Position numbers and translations under genes: made by a program. DNA of 64,000 bases, taken from contig JAXIVH010000101.1 in the NCBI GenBank assembly GCA_036785325.1, positions 158,882 to 222,881 of the forward strand, read 5' to 3'. The DNA is from Urophycis tenuis. Its lineage: Eukaryota > Chordata > Actinopteri > Gadiformes > Phycidae. This document shows positions 42,038 to 54,942 of this stretch, piece by piece. Below the pieces are notes generated by a model that was not told the origin of the DNA, ran no database searches, and saw only the letters and a program-made list of their open reading frames with translations. The first letter of the stretch is position 1; each line of letters starts with the position of its first letter.

Positions 42038-42474
42038 GCTTTGCACACGGCTCACATGCTGCACTGATTCTCTTACATAAGAGTCTACATCATGGTGCTT
42101 ACATTTTACTGACCATTATGCCACAACTAACAAACTACAATCATTATTCTGATATCTGCACCCGTGAGATACAATTCCAACACTCATTATTCGTAATGTA
42201 ATATCTATCTTTTTTGTTTCATGCTTTGCTGAACTCGACTTCTGGGATTTTGCAGAAAGAAATGCCATCAAGGCTATTAAACACAGGGATAAGCATGCCC
42301 CTGGTGGTGGGGTTTTAGGCTACCGTGGTCTCGAGACAACCCCGGTTCATATTACCTCACAAACACCGTCACCGGTGACACGGCATTTCTGGGACAATGC
42401 TGAATTGCACGGAGCAGTATTTGGAGCTGGAGTAGCTTTCAGAGGGAGAGAGCAATCATTTTCACAGTAACGCA

Positions 42475-42594
42475 GAGCTCTGTCACAAAGCAGAGCCCAC
42501 CAGAAAAATTCTCTAATCTCTTGGGTGTTCCTCTCCACGGAAGTCTTTAGTAAAAGGCGAAAGGCTTATACGATTTGTAGAGAAACCAGAGTTA
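42475..42594 (-). ncRNA. U5 snRNA, unit C
   Basis: As unit B. Confidence 0.85.
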
Positions 42595-42661
42595 ACAAAT
42601 GCACAGGCCGCCACAGCCCGCCTGTCACACTCGCCGGCTTGGTAAACTGCCCAACGGTGGC

Positions 42662-42765
42662 CTTCTACGTTTAATATGTAGTCCCCACATAGAGGACATA
42701 TCAGACATTAAGCTGATAAGAACAGATACTACCACTTGATCTTAGCCAAAAGGCAGAGAAGCGAT
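42662..42765 (-). pseudogene. U2 snRNA 5' half, unit C
   Basis: As unit B. Confidence 0.8.
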
Positions 42766-42905
42766 GGCCAACAGCGGCCTGTGACGGAAGACGCACTGCC
42801 GATGGAGCAACCTCAACCTCTGGTCTTGCATGTCGTTGTGCACAACAATGCGCTACCTTTTGAAGCCGCGCCCCCGGGAAAACAACTGCTTGGAAATCGG
42901 GCTCC

Positions 42906-42939
42906 AGGATGACACGCACATTCATGAAGCGTTCTATCT
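42906..42939 (+). pseudogene. U6 snRNA 3' fragment, unit C
   Basis: As unit B. Confidence 0.8.
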
Positions 42940-42990
42940 TTATCAGGATTTTAGAAAGTATTCAGACCCTTTACTCAGTACTTAGTTTAA

Positions 42991-43111
42991 GGACCTTTGG
43001 CAGCAATTACAGCCTTGAGTCTTCTTGGGTATGACGCAACAAACCTTGCACACCTGGATTTGGGGAGTTTCTGCCATTCTTCTCTGCAGATCCTCTCAAG
43101 CTCTGTCAGGT
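42991..43111 (-). pseudogene. Tc1-like transposase remnant 1, unit C
   Basis: As unit B. Confidence 0.85.
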
Positions 43112-43164
43112 AAGGCTGCTGTTAACTTAGGCTGCCATTCGCGCCTTCGGTTGTGCTCTAAGGT

Positions 43165-44930
43165 GTCTGGATGGCAGAGCGTTCTGTGACACCAAGATAA
43201 GTTCCCAGTCACCTCTGTATGGGATCAAATAAGGGTCAGAAAGATTTTGTACTTGTACAATGAAGTTCACATGTGTAATAAAGTTTTGTAGTTGTAAAAA
43301 TATTTTGTGTCTATGTAAAAACATTTTGTGCATGTGTAACAAAGTTTTGAAGTTGTAAAAACATTTTGTGCATGTGTAACAAAGTTTTGAAGTTGTAAAA
43401 ACATTTTGTGCATGTGTAACAAAGTTTTGAAGTTGTAAAAATAGTTTGTGTATGTGTAACAAAGTTTTGAAGTTGTAAAAACATTTTGTGCATGTGTAAA
43501 ACTAAATCCGACGGACACACAAATTTCCCACCTTCAAGTACAAAACTCAAGTTACGAGTACGAATTTTGACCCTGTTTTGACGCCTGAGTGAATAGCCAA
43601 TCAGCACGTTGCTTACTGACTTGCCAATCAACCCGGTGCCCAGCCACGCGCCAACCAACCATCCAATTAAGGAGCAGTAATTTCTGCCGGCCGGGATCTG
43701 AGAGCCAATGACACTCATGCTTCTGCGTAGGGATCGCGTCGAGATCACGCAATGGCCACGCCGTTGCTCGGACACCGTCATGAGCCTGTGATACTTCAAC
43801 GGAGGGATTGCATGGGGCTTACGTCTCGAAATGCAATTCATTGCCACACTGGTAGAGGGACCAGAATGAGTAGAAATGAAGGCAAACGTTTTATAAATTT
43901 TTTATCAACAGATATGACTATATGATACGATTGCTTTATATAATATACAGCTATGTAGTTTATTATGGATTACTTTCTAATGTCTTGATCTAAAGTAACT
44001 CGCTAGTAATCCGTATGTGATGACCATTCTGATCATTACATACGGACATATATATGTGTGTGTGTGTGTGTGTGTTGTCGCCAATCAGTCGAAGCATTTA
44101 TCAAGGCTGTGTTTACACCGTGGCGGTGTTTACGAGTGGAAACCGGAAAAGCGATCTCCAGCCAATGTAGTTCGTGGACCAATCACAGCCAAGGCCAACG
44201 CGTTGGGACGGCGTCGCCTCGACGCGCATCTAGGATTTGGGGAAGTGCACGTCGAGGACGTAAAGGGTCCGCAAAGGGTCCACAAAGGGTCCGCCTTGGG
44301 TCCGCCGTCCCAACGCGTCGCGTCGACGCGGAAGTATAAACGAAGCAGCAACCCAGCCTTGAGTTGGCTCTCAGATCCCGGCCGGCAGAAATTGCTGCTC
44401 CTTGATTGGATGGCTGGTTGGCGCGTGGGTTGGCACCGGGTTGATTGGCAAGTCAGTAAGCAACGTGCTGATTGGCTATTCACTCAGGCGTCAAAACAGG
44501 GTCAAAATTCGTACTCGTAACTTGAGTTTTGTACTTGAAGGTGGGAAATTTGTGTGTCCGTCGGATTTAGTTTTACACATGCACAAAATGTTTTTACAAC
44601 TTCAAAACTTTGTTACACATACACAAACTATTTTTACAACTTCAAAACTTTGTTACACATACACAAACTATTTTTACAACTTCAAAACTTTGTTACACAT
44701 GCACAAAATGTTTTTACAACTTCAAAACTTTGTTACACATGCACAAAATGTTTTTACAACTTCAAAACTTTGTTACACATGCACAAAATGTTTTTACATA
44801 GACACAAAATATTTTTACAACTACAAAACTTTATTACACATGTGAACTTCATTGTACAAGTAGAAAATCTTTCTGACCCTTATTTGATCCCATACCTCTG
44901 GAGGTGTGGGTGTGAATCCCACTTGTGACA
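43165..44930 (+). pseudogene. tRNA-Leu-like pseudogene split by the 1.7-kb element, unit C
   Basis: Halves 43165-43217 and 44901-44930, CCTCTG at 43212-43217 and 44895-44900. Confidence 0.85.
43218..44894. mobile_element. Inverted-repeat (Dada-like) element, unit C
   Basis: 1677 bp, as unit B. Confidence 0.8.
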
Positions 44931-45100
44931 CTCATGATGAATCCGAAGAAAAAGCAAACTCCCCACCAAAATCCTGGTTTGATAACAACATTACTTTTTA
45001 CTTTATTGGCCAGACATTCAGCAAGACGCATCCCACAGTAATCCTCACATACAGTACAATGGGCCCAGGTTGAGGTACAGAACAAATCTAAATAAAGGCT

Positions 45101-45171
45101 TGCATTAACCGGGAATCGAACACGGGCCTCCGGCCTGGCAGGCGAGAATTCTACCACTGAACCACCAATGC
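45101..45171 (-). tRNA. tRNA-Gly(GCC), unit C
   Basis: As unit A, imperfect acceptor. Confidence 0.75.
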
Positions 45172-45745
45172 CTGCTTGTGGGGAGTAATTGACTCAAGAA
45201 TTTTTTCAGTCAAATTACACCTGTAAGACACCGTATTTACTCATGACGAAGAATCCTTGAACCCCACAGTTTGTAGTTATGATAGTGGTCAATATCCCTT
45301 TGTTATGTGTAACGCCAAGTATGGGAAGATTTGACCCTTTACTCACCCCAACACAATCAATGGAGTGCTATTCTGGGAGAAGGAGGTGTCGTTGAGAAAG
45401 AAGCAATCACTGTGTTCTGTTTTCCATGAGAAGTTTGAAATCATTTAACAAACATCTTTTTTCATCTTTTGTTCCGGATCAGGATAGCCGAGAAGTCTTA
45501 GGCCCTGCAATCAGCTTGCACTCTCCTCTGTTCTTACATTGTGGGATGGAACTGATCTTAAGGGTGCCCTGCATTGGTCTTGCATCGACTCTGGGTCTAA
45601 ATCATGGCCGGTGAGAGTTCTACAACTGAAAACCAATGGTTGCCTCCTGCTCCATCTTGGCTCCCAGAATTGAATTTGTCACACTCAGTTACACCTGTAG
45701 ACATAAAAGTGTTTGTTCACGACGAGGAGGATTTTCTTGCACAGT

Positions 45746-45817
45746 TCCTCGTTAGTATAGTGGTCAGTATCCCCGCCTGTCACGCGGGAGACCGGGGTTC
45801 AATTCCCCGACGGGGAG
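45746..45817 (+). tRNA. tRNA-Asp(GTC), unit C
   Basis: All stems pair. Confidence 0.93.
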
Positions 45818-45922
45818 GTAGGGAATTTTACTCAAAGTGAAATTAGTAGATATCGGTGATAAAGAAGTAACCTTTCAGTTCCTCAACAACTGCGATCCAC
45901 GCTGTCCTTGTTGTTGTCACCA

Positions 45923-46005
45923 GTCAGGATGGCAGAGCGGTCTAAGGCGCTGCGTTCAGTTCGCAGTCTCCTCTGGAGGCGTGTGTTCGAATCCCACTTC
46001 TGACA
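45923..46005 (+). tRNA. tRNA-Leu(CAG), unit C
   Basis: As unit A. Confidence 0.88.
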
Positions 46006-46174
46006 TCGTTATTCATGAAATGAAGAATCTGTGAGTGCCTTGCACTGATGTTTACTGACGAAATTCAATCATGATTCCATGGTATAAGGCTTAGCACTAC
46101 TTTGGTTTTGGATTTTCCTGAGGAGATGAGCATAATGTAGGCTGCCATTCGCGCCTTCGGTTTTGCTCTAAGGT

Positions 46175-46257
46175 GTCTGGATGGCAGAGCGTTCTGTGAC
46201 GCCAAGATAAGTTCCCAGTCGCCTCTGGAGGTGTGGTTGTGAATCCCACTTGTGACA
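46175..46257 (+). pseudogene. tRNA-Leu-like pseudogene 2, unit C
   Basis: Degenerate anticodon stem. Confidence 0.75.
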
Positions 46258-46406
46258 CTCATGAGGAATCTGAAGAAAAGGCAAACTCCCCACCAAAATC
46301 GTGACTTGATCACAACATTACTTTTTACTTTATTGGCCAAAAATATCCCACAGTAATCCTCACATACAGTACAATGGGCCCAGGTTGAGGTACAGAACAA
46401 ATAGGC

Positions 46407-46464
46407 TGCATGAACACTCGCTCTCGCGTGGCAGGCGAGAATTATACCACGGAACCACCAATGC
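46407..46464 (-). pseudogene. tRNA-Gly(GCC) pseudogene, unit C
   Basis: 5' half kept. Confidence 0.75.
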
Positions 46465-46595
46465 CTGCTTGTGGGGAGTAAATGACTAAAGACATTTGTC
46501 AGTCAAATTACAGAATAGTCACATTCCTGTCTACAACCACCAAAAAATACATACAGTGATTCTACATGGCTGGTGCATTGTTTAAATAAATGAAA

Positions 46596-46667
46596 TGCAT
46601 TGGCCGGGAATCGAACACGGGTCAACTGCTTGGAAGGCAGCTATGCTCACCACTATACCACCAATGC
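46596..46667 (-). tRNA. tRNA-Gly(TCC) 1, unit C
   Basis: Same T-stem mismatch as B. Confidence 0.87.
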
Positions 46668-47023
46668 CGTCAGTAGCAGTTTTCTACCATGAATTCGGCA
46701 GCCCGACAACAGCCTGGCACAACCTAGTTCGCCATTAAGCGACAAAGTATATCTGTAGATGTTAAAGGTGATGTACCTTCTCAATGCTCTAACCACATGA
46801 TTACCTCTGCAAAACGTTTTTGTTCAACTTATATGTTGCCCAGAGTATAACTGTTTGGATGACAGCAATGATTGTGACTAGGCATCCTCTGCTTTCGGGA
46901 GCCAATTCCTCAATAAGAACCAGCTATTGACTCAAGTTTCACAATCGTCGCTTTAGACCACCTACATCCAGTTTAAAAAAAAGACAACTTTGGACCTTCT
47001 GATTACTTTCAAGGCTTAACCAA

Positions 47024-47086
47024 GGTTTCATGGTGTAATGGTTAGCACGATAGACTCTGAATCCGAGTTCAAGTCTCGGTGGAACC
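47024..47086 (+). pseudogene. tRNA-Gln(CTG) with internal deletion, unit C
   Basis: Same 9-nt deletion. Confidence 0.8.
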
Positions 47087-47230
47087 GTGGAACCTTCATA
47101 GTCAGTACCTGTAAAACCTGTCGCTTGAAAAACCAGCACTTCAAACAGTGCTCCGGATTTCTTTTTAAATACGTTTAATCCGTATCCAATTCAAAACATT
47201 AAAAAAATACACTTGATAACGAGAACAGTA

Positions 47231-47312
47231 GATGGGGTGGCCGAGTGGTTAAGGCGATGGACTGCTAATCCATTGTGCTCTGCACGCGTGGGTTCGAATC
47301 CCATCCTCATCG
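47231..47312 (+). tRNA. tRNA-Ser(GCT), unit C
   Basis: As unit A. Confidence 0.92.
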
Positions 47313-47615
47313 GATGCATCACTCTAGGTTGTTCGTTTTCAGGTAGAAATGTGATGAAGCATAAATAGTGATGCTGCAACCACCAAAAATACATACAGTG
47401 ATTCTACACATTCTGCCACTGAACCACCAATGCCTGCTTGTGGAGAGTGTTTGACTCAAGAAATGTGTCAGTCAACTTACAGCATAGACACATTCCTGTC
47501 TACAACCACCAAAAAATACATAGTTATCCTACGTAGCTGGTGCATTGCTCTAGATTTCAATTTTACTTGCATTTAGTACACTTTACAGAATGTACTTGTA
47601 TCCAGAAATAGCAGA

Positions 47616-47686
47616 AAGGGTCACGGATTGGATAAAGAGATAGACAATTAATCCTTTTATCACGACATGTTCGACTCCCATTCTTA
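47616..47686 (+). pseudogene. tRNA-Ser-like pseudogene, unit C
   Basis: As unit A, one further change (GGATAAAG). Confidence 0.6.
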
Positions 47687-47826
47687 TTGTTTACTTCTGT
47701 TTGAGACTTACCTTTTTATATAGAATTGTGAGGAATCATAGTCACGTGCCTTTCTTCCTCAACCAAAAATACGTACAGTGATCATGAAATTCGTAAATTG
47801 CTGGGGCATTGGTTAAATAAACGAAA

Positions 47827-47898
47827 TGCATTGGCCGGGAATCGAACCCGGGTCAACTGCTTGGAAGGCAGCTATGCTCACCACTATACCACCAATGC
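47827..47898 (-). tRNA. tRNA-Gly(TCC) 2, unit C
   Basis: Stems intact. Confidence 0.92.
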
Positions 47899-48060
47899 TG
47901 TCAGTAGCAGTTTTCTACCATGAATTCCCCAGCCCGACAAGTCTATGTGTGTGTTTGTTTCTAAATACAGTGTAAATACAGTGTATTTTAGCACCTACCA
48001 TTAGATAATCTCCATTGTAGGAGTAGCGGTATATAAAAGTCCTAGGATCAGTCTGTATTG

Positions 48061-48075
48061 GTGTTACTTCGGTGC

Positions 48076-48116
<41 letters not shown>

Positions 48117-48152
48117 GGCCAGCTTCTCGCAAATTCGTGAAGCGTTCTATCT
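48061..48152 (+). ncRNA. U6-like snRNA without internal stem-loop, unit C
   Basis: TATA at 48030-48039. Same internal replacement. Confidence 0.75.
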
Positions 48153-48185
48153 TTATCAAGATTTTAGAAAGTTTACTTAGTTTAA

Positions 48186-48382
48186 GAACCTTTGGCAGCA
48201 AATACAGCCTCAAGTCTTCTTTGGCATGACGCAACAAAATTTTCCCACCAGGATGTGGGGAGTTTCTGCCATTCTTCTCTGCAGATCCTGTCAAGCTCTG
48301 TCCGGTTGGATGGGGACCGTCGGTGGACAGCCTTTTTGTGGTCTCTCTTTGGGCAGCGTTTTGATTTTGATGTCAAACTCTG
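48186..48382 (-). pseudogene. Tc1-like transposase remnant 2, unit C
   Basis: Lacks the 9-bp deletion of A, B and D (reads TTTGGCAGCAAATACAGCC). Confidence 0.85.
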
Positions 48383-48685
48383 CTGAAGAACCTTGGGAGA
48401 ATGAGCAGCTTCTTCTTGAGCGCCCACTCCAAAAACACAGCATGGTGTAGCCATGAAGAACACTTGTGACATGTAATTACACCCAACAAGCACACGCATT
48501 CCGATTGTGCCACAGAGACTTGTGGAAGGTCTTGGTGTCTGTGTATCGTTGTACGCAAATGCCAAGTATGACAACATGAGGGAAATTTGCTCATTAGAAG
48601 AGGCGGATGCATGCAACATGAGGTGTCTTGGAGTTTTGATTGTCAAACGCTTGTTTTGTCGACTGACTCACACTCAAAATGCACC

Positions 48686-48692
48686 CGTCCCT

Positions 48693-48743
<51 letters not shown>

Positions 48744-48759
48744 GTTGCGCCACAGAGAC
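48686..48759 (-). tRNA. tRNA-Asn(GTT) 1, unit C
   Basis: As unit A. Confidence 0.92.
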
Positions 48760-48915
48760 GGCAGGCAGCTGCTGGTATCAGTGTATGGCCAAACAAAAGG
48801 CTAAGGACGGCAAAAGATGACAATTTGATCATTAACTTTGTGTGAAATCCACTGTTCTGAATGTCCAGATCTGTGTGTGGGTCGCTCCAAACAAACAGCT
48901 AAAGGAACTTTTATC

Positions 48916-48988
48916 GCCTGGCTAGCTCAGTCGGTAGAGCATGAGACTCTTAATCTCAGGGTCGTGGGTTCGAGCCCCACGTTGGGCG
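48916..48988 (+). tRNA. tRNA-Lys(CTT) 1, unit C
   Basis: As unit A. Confidence 0.92.
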
Positions 48989-49488
48989 GTTCCTTTTGGG
49001 CAGCGTTTTGATTTTGATGTCAAACACTGCTGAAGAACCTTGGGAGAATCAGCATTTATAGGCTTCTTCTTGAACGCCGACTACAATAACACAGTAGGGT
49101 GTAGCCATGAAGAAGTTAGGCTCAAAGGACCTGTGACATGTAATTAAACCTAACAGCACTGCCCACAAGCAAACACACTGGCAGCATGGTGTAGCCATGA
49201 AGAAGACTTGTGACATGTAATTACACCTAACAACATGCCATTGTTTCTAGGTGCAAACAATGGTGCAAACAATGTTTCTAGGTGCAAACATGCAACAATT
49301 GCCATGTGAAATTTGAGCTCATGTATCAAGGTTTTGCAAGAACATAAATTATTTACTGAGTTCAGACGACATGCCCCCTTGACTACAAGCATGTGTGGAT
49401 AAAGAGTTGCCTGTATTGTGCCCAGTTACACAGTTCTACATTAACACATGCACCTTGTTTCGTGAACCTGCATGTCTGTTCAAAGTCA

Positions 49489-49549
49489 TCCGGCCCTGAA
49501 CCACCAACCTTTCAGTTAACAGCCGAACGCGCTAGCCTATTGCGCCACA
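49489..49549 (-). pseudogene. tRNA-Asn with T-arm deletion, unit C
   Basis: As unit A. Confidence 0.8.
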
Positions 49550-49708
49550 GGTCTCGGTGTCTGTGTATCGTTGTACGCAAATCCCAAGTATGACAACATG
49601 AGGGAAATTTGCTCATCAGAAGAGGCGGATGCATGAAACATGAGGCGTCTTGGAGTTTTGATTGTCAAACACTTGTTTTGTCGACTGGCATATGACTCAA
49701 AATGCACC

Positions 49709-49715
49709 CGTCCCT

Positions 49716-49776
<61 letters not shown>

Positions 49777-49782
49777 AGAGAC
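49709..49782 (-). tRNA. tRNA-Asn(GTT) 2, unit C
   Basis: As unit A. Confidence 0.92.
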
Positions 49783-49961
49783 CCCAGGCTGCTGCTGGTG
49801 GTGTCAGTGAATCGGGAAACAAAAAGCTAAGGACGTCAAAAGATGGCAATTTGATCATTAACTTTGCGTGAAACCCACTGTTGTGGATGTCCAACAGCTG
49901 TTGTGTGCTTCCAGATCTGTTTGTGGGTCCGTCCAAACGAACACCTAAAGAGAGTTTCATC

Positions 49962-50034
49962 GCCCGGCTAGCTCAGTCGGTAGAGCATGAGACTCTTAAT
50001 CTCAGGGTCGTGGGTTCGAGCCCCACGTTGGGCG
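49962..50034 (+). tRNA. tRNA-Lys(CTT) 2, complete, unit C
   Basis: 73 nt, GCCCGGC pairs with GTTGGGC. The truncated form is in A and B. Confidence 0.93.
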
Positions 50035-50397
50035 GTTATCTTTGGGCAGCGTTTTGATTTTGATGTCAAACACTGCTGAAGAACCTTGGGAGAATGAGAA
50101 TTGATGGTCTTCTTCTTGAGCGCCCACTACAAAAATGCAGCATGGTGTAGCCATGAAGAACACTTGTGACATGTAATTACACCTAACAACACTAGCCACA
50201 AGCACACGCAGTACGATTGCGCCACAGCGACTTGTGGAAGGTCTTGGTGTCTGTGTATTATTGTACGCAAATGCCAAGTATAACAACATGAGGGAAATTT
50301 GCTGATTAGAAGAGGAGGATGCATGAAACATGAGGTGTCTTGGAGTTTTGATTGTCAAACGCTTGTTTTGTCGACTGACTCACACTCAAAATGCACC

Positions 50398-50430
50398 CGT
50401 CCCTGGGTGGGCTTGAACCACCAACCTTTT
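50398..50430 (-). pseudogene. tRNA-Asn 3' fragment, unit C
   Basis: As unit A. Confidence 0.8.
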
Positions 50431-50643
50431 GAGAAAAAATGAGAAAACATTGGTCTGACATGATTCCTTGGATGCGTGAGAAAAATAAAAGTTGATTAAG
50501 TAGCACATCAGATAACAGTCTGTACTTTTGGAGTTTATCTTAGGAGATCCTGTGTACGTTGTATGCCCATTGTGTCACAAAGCATAGAGAGAATATTCAC
50601 GGAAAAGTACAGCAAACACCAGCATCATTTGAAAAGACTACGT

Positions 50644-50716
50644 TGCCCAATGTGGTGCTCGAACCCACGACCCTGAGATTAAGAGTCTGATGCTCTATTG
50701 ACTGAGCTAACCGGGC
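50644..50716 (-). tRNA. tRNA-Lys(CTT) variant, unit C
   Basis: Two changes in D arm and anticodon stem (CAATAGAGCATCAGAC), shared with D; likely inactive. Confidence 0.7.
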
Positions 50717-51110
50717 TCAGAATCAACTGCTACGTCGTGTTTCACAAAGAAACTTTAAAGTCCAAATGAGTTGTTGAAAATTAACCAGAATGCTTTGCAT
50801 GCCATGTCTTTGGTAGAGTTCACTTGCTCCTTGCAAAGCTTTCAACTTTAATTTTGAACCCAAACTTTGAATATCTCCTCTGTTAGACTGGTTTTGATAG
50901 GTTAAGGGCCACAACACTTCAATAGAAAAATTCTGATCAATGTTACAAAGGATTGCACTGTCTGTGTGGCAAACAAACAATCAAAGGCTAAGTTATTCTT
51001 CACAATATCGTAATATGCGATAGACATGGGTTGCAGGTGCCCAAGGAGTAGCAAAAGGTCCGGTTGAGATGATTCTGATATTTTTTTGGTTCACAAAAAG
51101 CTGGCATCAC

Positions 51111-51184
51111 AGGTACTGCTGGGAGTTGAACCCAGGGTCTCCTGTTTACAAGACAGGCGCTTTGACCAGCTAAGCCACAGTACC
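51111..51184 (-). tRNA. tRNA-Thr(TGT) 1, unit C
   Basis: As unit A. Confidence 0.92.
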
Positions 51185-51306
51185 TCTGCTGTCATAGGGT
51201 GAAATTTCTCTGAAATTGGTCCAATGTAGCACTACCTGATGTTCGTTAAGAAAGAAAAAACGGCAAGGAAAAGGAATTGAAACAACTGGGAGTCTTACAT
51301 AAATGC

Positions 51307-51380
51307 AGGTACTGCTGGGATTTGAACCCAGGATCTCCTGTTTACTAGACAGGCACTTTAACCAGCTAAGCCACAGCACC
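51307..51380 (-). tRNA. tRNA-Thr(AGT), unit C
   Basis: As unit A. Confidence 0.92.
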
Positions 51381-51626
51381 ACTGGCACCCAAAGTGAACT
51401 GCTGGAGCGAAAAATTGAGAAAAACAACAACAGTGGTCTGACATGATTCCTTGCATGCGTGAGAAAAATAAAAGTTGATTAAGTAGCACATCAGATAACA
51501 CTTTGTACTTTTGGAGTTTATCTTAGGAGATCCTGTGTACGTTGTATGGCCATTGTGTCACAAAGCACAGAGAGAAGATTAACGGAAAAGTACAGCAAAC
51601 ACCAGCATCATTTGCAAAGACTACTG

Positions 51627-51699
51627 CGCCCAATGTGGGGCTCGAACCCACGACCCTGAGATTAAGAGTCTCATGCTCTACCGACTGAGCTAACCGGGC
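51627..51699 (-). tRNA. tRNA-Lys(CTT) 3, unit C
   Basis: As unit A. Confidence 0.92.
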
Positions 51700-52121
51700 T
51701 CAGAATCAACTGGCACGTCGTGTTTCGTAAACAAACTTTAAAGTCCAAATGAGTTGTTGACAATTAACCATAATGCTTTGCATGCCATGTCTTTGGTAGC
51801 GTTCACTTGCTCCTTGCAAAGCTTTCAACTTTAATTTCGAACCCCAACTTTGAATATCTCCTCTGTTAGACTGGTTTTGATAGGTTAAGGGCCACAACAC
51901 TTCAATAGAAAAATTCTGAACAATGTTACAAAGGATTGCACTGTCTGTGTGGCAAACAAACAATCAAAGGCTAAGTTATTTCTTCACAATATCGTAATAT
52001 GCGATAGACATGGGTTGCAGGTGCTCAAGGAGTAGCAAAAGGTCCGGTTGAGATGATTCTGATATTTTACAGGTACACAAAAAGCTGGCATCACAATGTA
52101 AACTAGGAGAAGGGCACTCAC

Positions 52122-52195
52122 AGGTACTGCTGGGAGTTGAACCCAGGGCCTCCTGTTTACAAGACAGGTGCTTTGAACAGCTAAGCCACAGTACC
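52122..52195 (-). tRNA. tRNA-Thr(TGT) 2, unit C
   Basis: As unit A. Confidence 0.9.
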
Positions 52196-52558
52196 TCTGC
52201 TGTCATAGGGTGAAATTTCTCTGAAGTTGGTCCAATGTAGCACTACCTGATGTGTGTTAAGAAAGAAAAAACGGCAAGGAATCGGAATTGAAACAACTGG
52301 GAGTCTTACATAACTGCAGGTACTGCAGTGATGATCAATGTTACAAAGGATTGCAATGTCTAGGGATAAGCTTGCCCATGGCAGTGGGGTTAGAGGCTCC
52401 CGTGGTCCCTGGAAATCCCAAATTCATACTACCTCACCAAGACAGAGCACCACACCGTCGCCAGGGGCACTGCATTTCCGGGAAATGCTGACTTGCACTG
52501 AGCAGCATTTGCAGCTGGGGTACCCTTGAGAAGGAAAGGGCATTTTTACAATAAAGCA

Positions 52559-52921
52559 GAGCTCTCCCACACAGCAAAGCCCACCAAAAAAATCCTTAAA
52601 CTATTGGGTGTTCCTCTCAACTGAAGTCTTTAGTAAAAGGCGAAAGGCTTAAGGCTGGGTTATGCTTCGTTTATACTTCCGCGTCGACGCGACACTGGGG
52701 GACGGCGGACCCACGGAGGACCCTTTGCGGACCCTTTACGGACCCTTTACGTCCTCGACGTGCACCTCCCCAAATCCTAGACGCGCATCGAGGCGACGCC
52801 GTCCCAACGCGTTGGCTTTGGCTGTGATTGGTCTGCAAACTACATTGGCTGGAGATCGCTTTTCCGGTTTCCACTCGTAAACACCGCCACAGTGTAAACA
52901 CAGCCTTAATAAATGGCGACA

Positions 52922-52952
<31 letters not shown>

Positions 52953-53249
52953 TTGTCGCCAATCAGTCGAAGCATATATATATATATAACTTTTGGCCTT
53001 CATTTCTGTAAACTTTTTTTTAACTCGCTAGTACTCCGTGTGTAATAACCAGAATGGTCATTCTGGTCCCTCTACCGGTGTGGCAATTAATTGCATTTTG
53101 AGACGTAAACCCCACACAATCCCTCCGCAGAAGTATCACAGGCTCATGACGGCGTCCGAGCAACGGCGTGGCCATTGCGTGATCACGTCGCAATCCCTAC
53201 ACAGAAGCATAAACCAGCCTTTATACGGTTTGTAGGGAAACCAGAGTTA
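52559..53249 (-). pseudogene. U5 snRNA split by a MITE, unit C
   Basis: Parts 52559-52651 and 53221-53249. TTA at 52649-52651 and 53221-53223. Confidence 0.88.
52652..53220. mobile_element. PIF/Harbinger-like MITE in U5, unit C
   Basis: 569 bp; longer TA tract than A and B. Confidence 0.85.
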
Positions 53250-53538
53250 AAACTACTACATGCATCCAGGAGCCGCCTGTCGCACTCGCCGGCTCAGTGA
53301 GCTGCACGACGGTGGCCCTCTGCCGAGCTACAAAGTCAGGCACAAAGCCAACCTAACAGCCAACAGGATGTACCCTTTTGCGATTGGCTTCCACTCGCTG
53401 CTGACCCATTGCCTGCTAATGATGGCAACATACACAATAAAGACAGTGAGGCATTTGGACAGGGTTTAAATATAGGCCAATTAGACGATGCACCACGTAG
53501 AGGGGATGAAAACAAGCTCTAACTCATTCCCTGAGAAG

Positions 53539-53610
53539 CTCCCCGTCGGGGAATTGAACCCCGGTCTCCTGCGTGACAAGCAGGGATACTGTCCACTATA
53601 CTAACGAGGG
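53539..53610 (-). tRNA. tRNA-Asp(GTC), unit D
   Basis: As unit B. Confidence 0.92.
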
Positions 53611-54057
53611 GAGGGCATAGGAGCACAGCTGTCCTCTAACTCAAAGCGCAACGACTGGACGTCGACTTGGCACAGGAACCCCAAAAGCAAGACAGATTCA
53701 TCGGAGGTTCTGAGTAGACCTAGAAGCAGATGGGTCAAACAAACAAAAACAAACAGCCACCTGAGATTTTGCATCAATAAATGCCATCAAGGCGCATTGC
53801 TGCCTGCAGCAATTTGCGTTTGAGGAATTACATAGACAAGATGTCAACCGTTCGCAAACAACAATCTTGCCCACAATCCTTTCTACAAATGAACTGCGTT
53901 ACATGTTACCTTATTAATGAAGATGATGTCCTTGTTCAGTGCTGCTAACTAAACCAACAGTCTCAGACATTTGAAAAGCTCATTCATGGTGGCAATAAAT
54001 CCATAAGTAGTCAATTCTCTTTTGAACGCTGCAGTCAACGTAAGCCCACAAGCACAT

Positions 54058-54214
54058 CAGGGGAGAGCCAGACGCAGTCCCCTACTATCAAAAAGTTTGC
54101 AGTCGAGATTCCCACATGTGGGAATCACCACAGTACAACCTGAGTGCAATAGCTGAGCCTCACCCTGGGTGAGCCACCTCCTTGATCATGGTATCTCTCC
54201 TGTCAGGTAAGTAT
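54058..54214 (-). ncRNA. U1 snRNA variant, unit D
   Basis: As unit A (both read AGCTATTGCAC); PSE-like block 54257-54274. Confidence 0.87.
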
Positions 54215-54651
54215 GCTTTGCACACGGCTCACATGCTGCACTGATTCTCTTACATAAGAGTCTACATCATGGTGCTTACATTTTACTGACCATTATGTCA
54301 CAACTAACAAACTACAATCATTATTCTGATATCTGCACCCGTGAGATACAATTCCAACACTCATTATTCGTAATGTAATATCTATCTTTTTTGTTTCATG
54401 CTTTGCTGAACTCGACTTCTGGGATTTTGCAGAAAGAAATGCCATCAAGGCTATTAAACACAGGGATAAGCATGCCCCTGTTGGTGGGGTTTTAGGCTAC
54501 TGTGGTCTCGAGACAACCCCGGTTCATATTACCTCACAAACACCGTCACCGGTGACACGGCATTTCTGGGACAATGCTGAATTGCAGGGAGCAGCATTTG
54601 GAGCTGGAGTAGCTTTCAGAGGGAGAGAGCAATCATTTTCACAGTAACGCA

Positions 54652-54771
54652 GAGCTCTGTCACAAAGCAGAGCCCACCAGAAAAATTCTCTAATCTCTTG
54701 GGTGTTCCTCTCCACGGAAGTCTTTAGTAAAAGGCGAAAGGCTTATACGATTTGTAGAGAAACCAGAGTTA
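54652..54771 (-). ncRNA. U5 snRNA, unit D
   Basis: As unit B. Confidence 0.85.
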
Positions 54772-54838
54772 ACAAATGCACAGGCCGCCACAGCCCGCCT
54801 GTCACACTCGCCGGCTTGGTAAACTGCCCAACGGTGGC

Positions 54839-54942
54839 CTTCTACGTTTAATATGTAGTCCCCACATAGAGGACATATCAGACATTAAGCTGATAAGAAC
54901 AGATACTACCACTTGATCTTAGCCAAAAGGCAGAGAAGCGAT
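54839..54942 (-). pseudogene. U2 snRNA 5' half, unit D
   Basis: As unit B. Confidence 0.8.

Larger units (their letters stand above)
41362..53538. repeat. Tandem array unit C (12,177 bp)
   Basis: Same content. Keeps the fuller Tc1 remnant 2 and complete Lys 2, so it is not simply a copy of B. Confidence 0.95.
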